A stretch of 64,000 bases of DNA, taken from assembly GCA_041402125.1 (NCBI GenBank), contig JAWKSY010000001.1, positions 186,001 through 250,000 of the forward strand, written 5' to 3'. A program made the translations under genes and the position numbers. Of the stretch, positions 45,128-52,833 are shown piece after piece; within the stretch, counting starts at the first letter, position 1; each line of letters opens with the position of its first letter. Origin of the DNA: JAWKSY01 sp041402125. Its GTDB lineage: Bacteria > Planctomycetota > GCA-002687715 > DRQF01. Under the pieces are notes generated by a model that was not told where the DNA came from, ran no database searches, and was given only the letters and a program-made list of their open reading frames with translations.

Positions 45128-46723
45128 TCAGTTCTCGAGGTAGACGAGTCCTCCGCCGATCGCGGTGCTGCCGTCGGTGCCGCCGATCACGACGAAGGTG
45201 CCGTCGTAGAGCGGCGTGCAGGTGTGGCTGCCGCGAGCGGTGGCCATCTCGGCCGGGTCGCCGGGGTTGGTGCCGACGGTGGCGAGCGGGGTCGCCGCCG
45301 TTCCGGTGTGCCGGACCGCGGCGGAGCTCACGCCGAGCGCGAGGAAGGTTCCGGTGACGCCGCCCATCACGATGGCGTCGCCGTTGCCGTTGGCCGCGAT
45401 CTGCGAGTGCAGCGCGACGGCGGTCGGCAGCGCCGGGGCGCTGGACCAGACCGAGCCGTTGAAGCGCTGGCAGCTCGAGGTGGCGGTCGGGATGCTGAGG
45501 AGTCCGGAGACGATGCCGCCGGTGAGGAGCACGTCGCCGTTGCCGAGCACGCTCGTCGCGTGACCGGCGCGCGCCGTCGCGAAGCTCGGGGCGCTCTGGA
45601 AGGCGTTCGTGACCGGGTTGTAGAAGTTGCAGGTCGGCGTGTAGGTCGGCAGGTCCTGACCGAAGAGCGTGAAGCCGCCGTTGATCCCGCCCGTGATCAT
45701 GACGCGGCCGTCGTTCAGGAGCACCTGCGAGTGGCCGAAGCGCTTGCTCGCCATCGTGCCCGGAACCGCGGACCAGGTTCCCGTCGCCGGATCGTAGATC
45801 TCACCGGTGTTGAGGGCGCCGTTCAGGATCGCGGCCAGCATCGTCGTGCCGCCGACGAAGCTCGGGAGCCCGCCGGTGACGAGGACCTTGCCGTTGCCGA
45901 GGAGCGTCGCGACGTGGCCCGCGCGGGCCTGGGTCATCCCGCCCGTCGCCGAGAGCGTCTCGGTGACCGGATCGAAGATCTCGCAGCTCGTCGTGACCGT
46001 GCCGGCGTTGTCGGTGCCGCCGCAGAGGAGCACGGTGCCGTTCGGGAGCCGGACGGCCTGGTGCAGGGCGCGCGCCGCGGCCATCGTCGGGCCCGGACGG
46101 AAGGTGCGGGTCAGCGGGCTGAAGAGCTCGGTCGTCGCGTCGGCGGCCGGCGCGAGGATCGAACCGTTGCCGCCGCCGGCGACGAAGACCTCGACCTCGT
46201 TGTCGAAGGAGTCGGCGGCGAGCGCCGTCGCGGTGTGGAGGGCGCGCGGCGTGCCGAGGCTGCCGTTCGCACTCGAGTACGAGTCGGGGTTCTCGAAGTA
46301 GAAGCCGACCGTCTTCGAGATGGTGAAGGGGTTCGGCTGCGAGAAGTCGACGACGAGCGCGACGGCGTAGATCGGCGCGAGCGTCGTCAGGCCCGGGATG
46401 TTCGGGATCCCGATGCTCAGCGAGGTCTGCCCCGTCGCGTCGAGGTTCGTGTCGACCGCGATGCTGGCCGAGGGCGAGAAGAGGTCCAGGCAGACCAGGC
46501 CGAGACCCGGGTAGGTCGTGGGACCGATGCCGTCGGAGATGACGAGCAGGGTCTGGCCGAAGGGCGCCGTCGAGGAGCCCCACTGGATGTTGAGGGTGCC
46601 GCCGATCTCGACGGGCGTGTGCTTGATGACCGCGTTGCCGTTCCCGTTGCCGTCGTCCGCGAGGGCGGGCGAGGCGATCAGGGCGACGAGGAGCGCGATC
46701 GCGGCGAAGCGCGAATGCGACAT
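45128..46723 (-). CDS. Secreted kelch-repeat protein
   Basis: A 531-residue exported protein. The signal peptide ends with SPALA, and the mature N-terminus is DDGNGNGN. Residues about 25-150 form a beta domain also seen in the neighbour (TPVEIGGTLNIQWG, LLVISDGIGPTTYPG). Residues about 155-531 hold five to six kelch-type blades, with motifs such as VLLCGGTDNAG, KVLVTGGLPS, RVMITGGINGG, DVLLTGGIVSG, AIVMGGVTG and FVVIGGTDGS, usually followed by Tyr/Phe-Asp-P. They form a beta-propeller that probably binds partners or glycans at the cell surface. A minus-strand TACAAT at 46786-46791, about 60 bases upstream, may be its -10 box. GGAGG precedes the ATG. Confidence 0.85.
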   Translation of the reverse strand: MSHSRFAAIALLVALIASPALADDGNGNGNAVIKHTPVEIGGTLNIQWGSSTAPFGQTLLVISDGIGPTTYPGLGLVCLDLFSPSASIAVDTNLDATGQTSLSIGIPNIPGLTTLAPIYAVALVVDFSQPNPFTISKTVGFYFENPDSYSSANGSLGTPRALHTATALAADSFDNEVEVFVAGGGNGSILAPAADATTELFSPLTRTFRPGPTMAAARALHQAVRLPNGTVLLCGGTDNAGTVTTSCEIFDPVTETLSATGGMTQARAGHVATLLGNGKVLVTGGLPSFVGGTTMLAAILNGALNTGEIYDPATGTWSAVPGTMASKRFGHSQVLLNDGRVMITGGINGGFTLFGQDLPTYTPTCNFYNPVTNAFQSAPSFATARAGHATSVLGNGDVLLTGGIVSGLLSIPTATSSCQRFNGSVWSSAPALPTAVALHSQIAANGNGDAIVMGGVTGTFLALGVSSAAVRHTGTAATPLATVGTNPGDPAEMATARGSHTCTPLYDGTFVVIGGTDGSTAIGGGLVYLEN

Positions 46724-46841
46724 GGAATCCGTTCCTCCGGTGTTTCGGGCGTGCCGCGCTCCCGGGTACGGGGGGCGGGACGGGGATTGTACCGCAGCCG
46801 CCCTCGGATCCGGCGGGGATGCTTCCGACGACACGAAGAAT

Positions 46842-47927
46842 TCAGAGCTGGCCGGTCTCGCGCGCCCAGGCGGCCGTAAGCTTCGCTCCTTCCGCCATTT
46901 CGACGCGCGGCTCCCAGCCGGCGTCGCGCCGGAGGAGCGAGGGGTCGCAGACCCAGGACCGCGGAGCCATCTCGCGCGCGCGGTCGGGATTGAGGAGCGG
47001 AGGTCTCTCGAGGAAGGGGCGCGAGAGCCCCGCGAGCGTGCCGAGCGCCCGCGGGAGCAGCGAGGGGATCCCGAAGCTGCGCACGCGCCCCGGCAGGGCG
47101 CCCGCGATCGCGGCCGCGAAGGCGCGCGAGTCGACGACCTCCGGGTGCGCCGCGAAGTAGGTGCCGCCGACGCAGGCGGGCGCCGCCGCGGCCTCGACGA
47201 TCGCGCGGACGAGGTCGTCGACGTAGACGAAGGAGAACTCGCGGCGTCGCCAACCCAGGCGAGGCAACCAGCCGCGGCTCGCCATGCGGAACATCTCGAG
47301 GATGTCGCGCTCCCCGGGGCCGTAGACGGCCGGCGGCCGCAGGATCGTCCAGGAGAGGCCGTTCGCGGCCTCTCTCAGCGCCCGTTCCCCCGCGAGCTTC
47401 GAGGCGCCGTAGCGACTCACCGGAGCGCAGGGGTCCTCCTCGCGCCGGGGGCGCCCCGTCGTCGAGGGCCCCGCCGCGGCGAGACTGGAGACGAGCACGA
47501 AGCGACGCGGCGACGCTTCGACGCGCGCGAGCTCGGCGAGGCGACCGACCGCGTCCGCGTTCACCGCCGCGAAGTCGCGCTCGCTCCAGGCGCGCGTCGC
47601 GCCCGCGAGATGGAGCACGAGGTCCGCCCCCGACACCAGGCGGCGCAGCGCCTCCTCGTCCTCGAGTCCGCCGGGAATCGCGACCGCGCGCGGCCCGAGA
47701 TCCGCGGGGAGCGGGCGGCGCGTCAGCATGCGCAGCTCCGCGGGCGCCGCGGCGAGGATGGCCCGCGCGAGACGCCCGCCGATGAAGCCCGTCGCACCGG
47801 TGATCGCGATGCGGGAATTCCCGAGAAATTCCCGCGAATGGAGCGACAATTCACATTCCCCCGTGGGTGCCCCGGGGGAGGCCTCTCGCCCTCGCTCGGC
47901 GTTGTCAGCAGGGGGGTGATTTGGCAT
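46842..47927 (-). CDS. NAD-dependent epimerase/dehydratase (extended SDR), possible ceramide reductase
   Basis: An extended short-chain dehydrogenase: nucleotide loop RIAITGATGFIGGRLARAIL, VLHLAGATRAW, catalytic Ser in FVLVSSLAAAG, and Tyr-x3-Lys in VSRYGASKLAGER, then WTILRPPAVYGPGE. It is divergent from a serine-palmitoyltransferase-like gene. In Caulobacter an SDR of this kind (CerR) reduces 3-keto-ceramide, so that role is plausible but unproven; sugar-nucleotide epimerisation is the alternative. The start is uncertain. ATG 47927 adds an unconserved 26-residue leader, while TTG 47849 (335 residues, GGGGGA upstream) begins close to the conserved fold. Confidence 0.8.
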   Translation of the reverse strand: MPNHPPADNAERGREASPGAPTGECELSLHSREFLGNSRIAITGATGFIGGRLARAILAAAPAELRMLTRRPLPADLGPRAVAIPGGLEDEEALRRLVSGADLVLHLAGATRAWSERDFAAVNADAVGRLAELARVEASPRRFVLVSSLAAAGPSTTGRPRREEDPCAPVSRYGASKLAGERALREAANGLSWTILRPPAVYGPGERDILEMFRMASRGWLPRLGWRRREFSFVYVDDLVRAIVEAAAAPACVGGTYFAAHPEVVDSRAFAAAIAGALPGRVRSFGIPSLLPRALGTLAGLSRPFLERPPLLNPDRAREMAPRSWVCDPSLLRRDAGWEPRVEMAEGAKLTAAWARETGQL

Positions 47928-47930
47928 AAG
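47902..47930 (+). promoter_or_regulatory. Possible promoter for the serine palmitoyltransferase-like gene
   Basis: Plus strand TTGTCA (47902-47907), 17 bases, CATAAG (47925-47930). The start point would be at about 47937, directly ahead of a terminator-like hairpin. Confidence 0.4.
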
Positions 47931-47938
47931 TGACGAGT

Positions 47939-47966
47939 CCCTGGGGCGCGTTCCCCGGGGGTTTTT
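47939..47966 (+). terminator. Terminator-like hairpin in the leader of the serine palmitoyltransferase-like gene
   Basis: CCCTGGGG (47939-47946), loop CGCGTT, CCCCGGGG (47953-47960), then GTTTTT: a canonical intrinsic terminator in the plus direction, 66 bases before the TTG start at 48032. No plus-strand gene ends here, so it may act as an attenuator or as a 5' stem-loop. Confidence 0.5.
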
Positions 47967-48031
47967 CGTGAGGGCGAGGCGCGGCACGCGCGGGTCCCGG
48001 CCCCTCGAGGCGGCTTTGGAAAGGTAAGGGC

Positions 48032-49225
48032 TTGGACCTCTTTGACAAGTGCCGGAAATTCGAGCGGGCGAAGGCGCTGCAGCAGTCGGGCCTCTACCCC
48101 TACTTCCGACCGATCGACGAATCCAACTGCACCCGGGTCAAGATCGACGGGCACGAGCTCGTCATGGTCGGCTCGAACAACTACCTCGGCCTGACCCACG
48201 ATCCCCGCGTCGTCGCGAGCGCGAAGGCCGCCATCGACGAGTACGGTTCGAGCTGCACCGGCTCGCGCTTCCTGAACGGCACGATCAACCTCCACGAGGA
48301 ACTCGAGCAGGAGCTCGCCGACTTCCTGGGCTTCCCCGCCTGCGTCATCTTCTCGACCGGCTTCCAGGTCAACCTCGGCGTCATCTCGGCCATCGCGGGC
48401 AAGGACGACATCATCTTCTGCGACAAGGAGAACCACGCCTCGATCCTCGACGCGTGCCGCCTCTCGCTCGCCGAGGTGAAGCGTTTCCGCCACAACGACG
48501 TCGAGGACCTCGACCGCAAGCTCGCCGCCTCCGACCCCGACGCCGGCAAGCTGGTCGTCGTGGACGGCGTCTTCTCGATGGTCGGGCAGATCGCGGACGT
48601 CCCCGCGATCGTCGAGGTCGCGCAGCGCCACGGCGCGCGCGTGATGGTCGACGACGCCCACGGCGTCGGCGTCCTCGGCGAGGAGGGCTCGGGCACGCTC
48701 GAGCACTTCGGCCTGCGCGGCGCGGGCCACGGCGTCGACATCGTCGGCGGCACCTTCTCCAAGTCCCTCGCCTCGCTGGGCGGCTTCGTCGTCGCGAGCG
48801 AGGAGGTCATCCACTACGTCAAGCACATCGCGCGTTCGCTGATGTTCAGCGCGAGCTGCTCGCCGCCGAACGCGGCCGCGGCCCTGACCGCCCTGCGGAT
48901 CCTCCGCTCCGAGCCGGAGCGACTCCGCCGCCTCTGGTCGAACGTCGATCGCATGAAGACCGGCCTCGACGAGATGGGCTACGACACGATGGGCTCGAAG
49001 ACGCCCATCATCCCCCTCAAGGTCGGCGGCGAGCCCGAGACCTTCCTCTTCGCGAAGGCCCTCTACGACGCGGGCGTCTTCGTGAACCCGGTCGTGCCCC
49101 CGGGCGCGCCGATCGGCCTCGTGCGCACGAGCTACATGGCGACCCATGCGGACGAGGATCTCACCTTCGCCCTCGGCGTCTTCGAGCGCCTCGCCAGCCG
49201 GGTCGCCACGGCCACCAACTCCTGA
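48032..49225 (+). CDS. spt: Alpha-oxoamine synthase, probable serine palmitoyltransferase
   Basis: A 397-residue PLP enzyme that condenses an amino acid with an acyl thioester. The sequence follows bacterial serine palmitoyltransferases closely: GLYPYFRPIDE, VGSNNYLGLTHDP, CTGSRFLNGTINLHEELE, FSTGFQVNLGVISA, DKENHASILDACRLS, VVDGVFSMVGQIADVP, MVDDAHGVGVLGE, PLP lysine K244 in GGTFSKSLASLGGF, and SLMFSASCSPPNAAA. It differs clearly from the BioF domain at 4.6 kb, which belongs to the same superfamily. Glycine C-acetyltransferase (Kbl) is the main alternative, but the neighbours fit sphingolipid synthesis better. TTG start with GGTAAGGG upstream. Confidence 0.82.
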   Translation: MDLFDKCRKFERAKALQQSGLYPYFRPIDESNCTRVKIDGHELVMVGSNNYLGLTHDPRVVASAKAAIDEYGSSCTGSRFLNGTINLHEELEQELADFLGFPACVIFSTGFQVNLGVISAIAGKDDIIFCDKENHASILDACRLSLAEVKRFRHNDVEDLDRKLAASDPDAGKLVVVDGVFSMVGQIADVPAIVEVAQRHGARVMVDDAHGVGVLGEEGSGTLEHFGLRGAGHGVDIVGGTFSKSLASLGGFVVASEEVIHYVKHIARSLMFSASCSPPNAAAALTALRILRSEPERLRRLWSNVDRMKTGLDEMGYDTMGSKTPIIPLKVGGEPETFLFAKALYDAGVFVNPVVPPGAPIGLVRTSYMATHADEDLTFALGVFERLASRVATATNS

Positions 49226-49239
49226 CCGCCGGCCCGGGC

Positions 49240-50364
49240 ATGAGCGGAGCGATCGAGGTCCGGAGCGCGGACGCGGGGCGGGATCTCGCCCGCTTCATCG
49301 ACTTCCCCTACCGGCTCTACCGGGGGGAGGACCGCTGGGTCCCGCCGCTGCGGTTCGACGTGAAGAACCGCCTCGACCGCCGCAAGAATCCCTTCTTCGA
49401 TCACTCCGAGGCGGCCTACTTCCTGGCCTGGCGCGACGGGCGCCCGGTGGGCCGCATCGCGGCCATCGACAACCGACGCCATCGCGAGTTTCATGGCGAC
49501 CGCACCGGTTTCTTCGGCTGGTTCGACTGCGAGGACGATCCCGCCGTCGCGGTCGCCCTCCTCGATCGCGCTCGCGCCTGGCTCCGGGAGCGCGGCCTCG
49601 ACCGCGTGCGCGGCCCCGCCTCGTTCAGCCTCAACGACGAGTGCGGCCTCCTGGTCGAGGGCTTCGACGAGCCCTGCACCATCCTCACCCCCTGGAACCC
49701 GCCGAGCAGCGAGGCGCTCGTCCTCGCGGCCGGTCTCGAGAAGGTGATGGACCTCGTCTCCTTCCTCCTTCCCGTGATGTCCTTCGACCACGAGCGCGTG
49801 GGGCGGATCGCGGACCTCGTCGTCCGCCGCGAAGGCGTCGAGCTGCGCCGTTTCCGGCCCGAGCGCTTCGCCGAGGAAGTGGCCGCGGTCATGGACATCT
49901 ACAACGACGCCTGGGAGGACAACTGGGGTTTCGTCCCCATGACCGCCCGCGAGCTGGACCACATGGCGAAGGAGCTGAAGCCCATCCTCGAGCCCGCCCT
50001 CGCCTGCTTCGCCGAGAAGGAGGGGAAGCCGGTCGGCTTCTCGCTGGTCCTTCCCGACGTCAACCTGGTGCTCAAGAAGATGAAGGGGCGCCTCTTCCCC
50101 TTCGGCATCTTCCACCTGCTCTTCGGTCTGAAGCGCGTCGCCGGCATCCGCCTCATCGCGATGGGCGTCTCGCGCGAGTTCCACAAGCGGGGCCTCGACG
50201 CCCTCCTCTACCTCGACAGCTTCCGGGCCGCCCGGGATCTCGGGAAGGAGTGGTCGGAGCTCGGCTGGGTGCTCGAGACCAACCAGGTGATGATCAACAC
50301 CATCGAACGGGTCGGAGGGCGCCGGAACCGCGTCCACCGCCTCTACGAGGGCCCGGTCGACTGA
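49240..50364 (+). CDS. Acyl-CoA N-acyltransferase-fold protein, candidate ceramide-forming acyltransferase
   Basis: A 374-residue protein of the GNAT fold: FIDFPYRLYRGEDRWVPPLRFDVKN-type N-terminus, RRKNPFFDHSEAAYFLAWRDGRPVGRIAAI, FFGWFDCEDDP, and a second half with EKEGKPVGFSLVLPDVN and MGVSREFHKRGLDALL (cofactor loop). Proteins of this kind often sit beside serine palmitoyltransferase genes in other bacteria (from memory). Here it starts 14 bp after that gene and is surely co-transcribed. It may N-acylate the long-chain base; this is inference, as the characterised Caulobacter ceramide synthase belongs to a different GNAT-fold subgroup. Confidence 0.75.
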   Translation: MSGAIEVRSADAGRDLARFIDFPYRLYRGEDRWVPPLRFDVKNRLDRRKNPFFDHSEAAYFLAWRDGRPVGRIAAIDNRRHREFHGDRTGFFGWFDCEDDPAVAVALLDRARAWLRERGLDRVRGPASFSLNDECGLLVEGFDEPCTILTPWNPPSSEALVLAAGLEKVMDLVSFLLPVMSFDHERVGRIADLVVRREGVELRRFRPERFAEEVAAVMDIYNDAWEDNWGFVPMTARELDHMAKELKPILEPALACFAEKEGKPVGFSLVLPDVNLVLKKMKGRLFPFGIFHLLFGLKRVAGIRLIAMGVSREFHKRGLDALLYLDSFRAARDLGKEWSELGWVLETNQVMINTIERVGGRRNRVHRLYEGPVD

Positions 50365-50501
50365 TCCGACCCGCCTCGACGGGCCCCCGGGGCCCGGAAT
50401 CGCGCCGCGAGGCCCTCCGGACGCCCCCCGGCATGGAAAACGGACCGGCGTTTCTTACGATAGCCCGACCAGTCGGTAGCCCACCCCCAGAGACAGCCAT
50501 A

Positions 50502-52760
50502 ATGCCTTTGAGCGCAGCCACTTTGAAACGGCTCACGGACCTCGCGTCGAAGCACGAACTCAAGGACTTCGAAGACGCCTGGATCGATGTCGTCGCCTCC
50601 GATTCCTCGGACGTCAACGGACTCCTGCAGGCGATCGACGCCCTCGAGGCCCAGGGGCACTTCGGGAAGGCCTCCCAGTTCCTGACCCTGCTCCTCGACA
50701 CCTACGTGAAGGCCGAGGACGACGACAAGGCGCTGCTCGTGCTGCGTCGCCTCGCCAAGCTGGGGCCGCGCAACCAGAACCTTCGGAAGAGCTACCTCAC
50801 GGTCCTGCGACGTCGCTTCGCGGACCACGAGGGTCTCGAGTCGCTCATCGCGCACTCCGAGATCGAGACGACCATGGAGGTCGGCAAGGCGGCGGAGCGG
50901 CTCGAGAGCTACCTCCACTTCCGCCCCGGCTCCTACGTCGAGCACCCCGCCGGCTGGGGCGTCGGCACCGTGGCCTCGGTGAACGCCGACGACGCAACGG
51001 TGACGATCGACTTCGACGGCATGAAGGGCCACGAGCTCGAGATGGACATGGCGGTGGGCATCACTCGCCCGCTCGCGTCCGACGACTTCCGCGCGATGAA
51101 GTTCGACCGTCTCCACGAGCTCAAGGAGCTCGCCGAGAACAACCCCGTCGAGCTCGTGCGGTGCGTCGTCGACAGCCGCGCGCGCCAGACGACCGTCCGC
51201 GACCTGCGCCACACCCTCACCGAGGGCGTCATCCCGGCGAAGGACTGGTCGAAGTGGTGGTCGAAGGTCCGCACGCACGCGAAGCGCGACCCGAACCTCA
51301 AGATCTCCACCGGCAGCAACCCGGTCATCGAGATCACGCACGTCGAGCTCGACTTCTCGGACCAGACTCTCAACCACATGTCGGTCCTCCGCGACCTCCC
51401 GCGGAAGATCAAGTACGTGCGCGAGCTCCTGTCCGAGCTCGAGGCGCACCCCGAGACCCGCAGCGCGCTCCTCGTCGCCGCCGGCGTCCTCGCCAAGAGC
51501 GCCCGCGACGAGCGGAAGCGCTACCCCGGCGCCACGCTGAGCGTCGCCCTCATCCTCGAGCGCGTCTCCGGCGTCGACGACGGCTTCACGATCCCCGAGG
51601 AGCTGCAGATCGACCGCGTCCTCGACGATCCGTGGCGCGTGATCGAGATCCTGGACACGGTCCCCGTCGCCGCCGACCGCAAGGACGTCCTCTCCCGCCT
51701 CAAGAAGCGCTTCCCCGAGGAGTGGCCCGAGGTCTTCGAGAAGGCGATGTACCTCGGCGAGAGCGACGTCAACGACTACTGCATGCGGAAGCTGATCGAG
51801 ATCGGCGCCTTCGATCGCCTCACGCGGGTGATCTTCGACCTCATCAAGAAGTTCCGCGACTACCGCGGCTCCTTCCTCTGGTTCACGAAGCTCGTCCTCA
51901 AGGGCAACGTCCACAAGGCGCTTCCGAACCCGAACCTCGAGAGCCTGCTCGAGAAGACCTTCCTCCTCCATGCGCACGTCGCCAACCGTCTGATCCAGAC
52001 GAACGACGCCGAGCTCAAGAAGGAGATCCGCGCGATCGAGAAGCTCCTCACCGCCAAGAACTCGGACTTCGTGCGCCGCACCGCGCGCGACACCCTCATC
52101 GAGTCGGCGGTCGACTTCTACAACATCGTGCGCGGCAGCCGGAGCCTTCCCGACGACGTCAAGGACACCGTCGTGGCGGCCCTCCTGCGGACGCGCCCGG
52201 AGATCGCGAAGGAGCGCATCCGCGAGGAGCAGGCCGAGGAGATCGCCGCGATCGACGAGCGCGTGATCTGGGTGACGGCCGCGGGATACCTGAAGTTCGA
52301 GACCGAGTACAACAAGCTCGTCAACGACGACATCCCCGCCAACGCCCAGGAGATCGGCCGCGCCGCCTCCTACGGCGACCTCTCGGAGAACGCCGAGTGG
52401 TCCGCCGCGATCGAGAAGCAGGCCGCGCTCTCCCGCAAGGCGGAGGAGATGCGGGAGGCGCTCGAGAAGGCGCGCGTGCTCGACGACTCGATCGTCACCG
52501 ACCAGGAGGTCGCCGTCGGCTGCCGCGTCCGCGTGCGCAACCTCGACGCCGACCGCGAGGAGAGCTACACGCTCCTCGGCCCCTGGGACGTCGACATGGA
52601 GCGCGGCATCATCTCCTACCTCGCCCCCCTCGGCCGCGCCCTCCTCGGTCGCACGGTCGGCGGCGAGGTCCTCGTGAATCTCCCGAACGGCCAGACCCGC
52701 TACCGCGTCGAGGCCATCGAGGTCGCGAAGAAGATCCTGGACGAGCAGCAGGCGAGCTGA
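50502..52760 (+). CDS. Transcription elongation factor GreA/GreB family with long N-terminal extension
   Basis: A 752-residue protein. Only the last 158 residues are GreA/GreB: a coiled coil from 595 (GYLKFETEYNKLVNDDIPAN) with the tip SYGDLSENAEW that enters the RNA polymerase channel to trigger transcript cleavage, and the C-terminal FKBP-like domain (ALLGRTVGGEVLVNLPNG). The first 590 residues are helical and repeat-like (VLRRLAKLGPRNQNLRKSYL, YLHFRPGSYVEHPAGWGVGTVASVN). That last stretch resembles a CarD/Tudor-like beta domain around residues 145-190. A normal GreA is about 158 residues. Extended forms are known in spirochaetes and chlamydia-related lineages. The extension may tether the factor to polymerase or another machine. 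Confidence 0.85.
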   Translation: MPLSAATLKRLTDLASKHELKDFEDAWIDVVASDSSDVNGLLQAIDALEAQGHFGKASQFLTLLLDTYVKAEDDDKALLVLRRLAKLGPRNQNLRKSYLTVLRRRFADHEGLESLIAHSEIETTMEVGKAAERLESYLHFRPGSYVEHPAGWGVGTVASVNADDATVTIDFDGMKGHELEMDMAVGITRPLASDDFRAMKFDRLHELKELAENNPVELVRCVVDSRARQTTVRDLRHTLTEGVIPAKDWSKWWSKVRTHAKRDPNLKISTGSNPVIEITHVELDFSDQTLNHMSVLRDLPRKIKYVRELLSELEAHPETRSALLVAAGVLAKSARDERKRYPGATLSVALILERVSGVDDGFTIPEELQIDRVLDDPWRVIEILDTVPVAADRKDVLSRLKKRFPEEWPEVFEKAMYLGESDVNDYCMRKLIEIGAFDRLTRVIFDLIKKFRDYRGSFLWFTKLVLKGNVHKALPNPNLESLLEKTFLLHAHVANRLIQTNDAELKKEIRAIEKLLTAKNSDFVRRTARDTLIESAVDFYNIVRGSRSLPDDVKDTVVAALLRTRPEIAKERIREEQAEEIAAIDERVIWVTAAGYLKFETEYNKLVNDDIPANAQEIGRAASYGDLSENAEWSAAIEKQAALSRKAEEMREALEKARVLDDSIVTDQEVAVGCRVRVRNLDADREESYTLLGPWDVDMERGIISYLAPLGRALLGRTVGGEVLVNLPNGQTRYRVEAIEVAKKILDEQQAS

Positions 52761-52763
52761 TCG

Positions 52764-52797
52764 CGAGGGCCGGCGGTCGCCCGACCGCCGGCCCTCG
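52764..52797 (+). terminator. Hairpin terminator after the GreA-like gene
   Basis: A perfect 16-bp stem (52764-52779 with 52782-52797) separated by CC, so the top pairs open into a small loop. It starts 4 bases after the stop codon. No T-tract follows. Confidence 0.6.
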
Positions 52798-52833
52798 ACG
52801 GACCGCCCCCACGCCCCGAGGACGAACCATCCG

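Noticed and set aside
47811..47835. GCGGGAATT...AATTCCCGC inverted repeat near the SDR start as an operator
   Set aside because: It lies within the likely coding start of the SDR and encodes part of its N-terminus; no promoter element is placed to make it an operator.
48032..49225. Reading this gene as a second bioF or as glycine C-acetyltransferase (kbl)
   Set aside because: The residue pattern follows bacterial serine palmitoyltransferases throughout, a BioF domain already exists in the biotin operon, and no threonine dehydrogenase context is seen. Kbl is kept only as an alternative.
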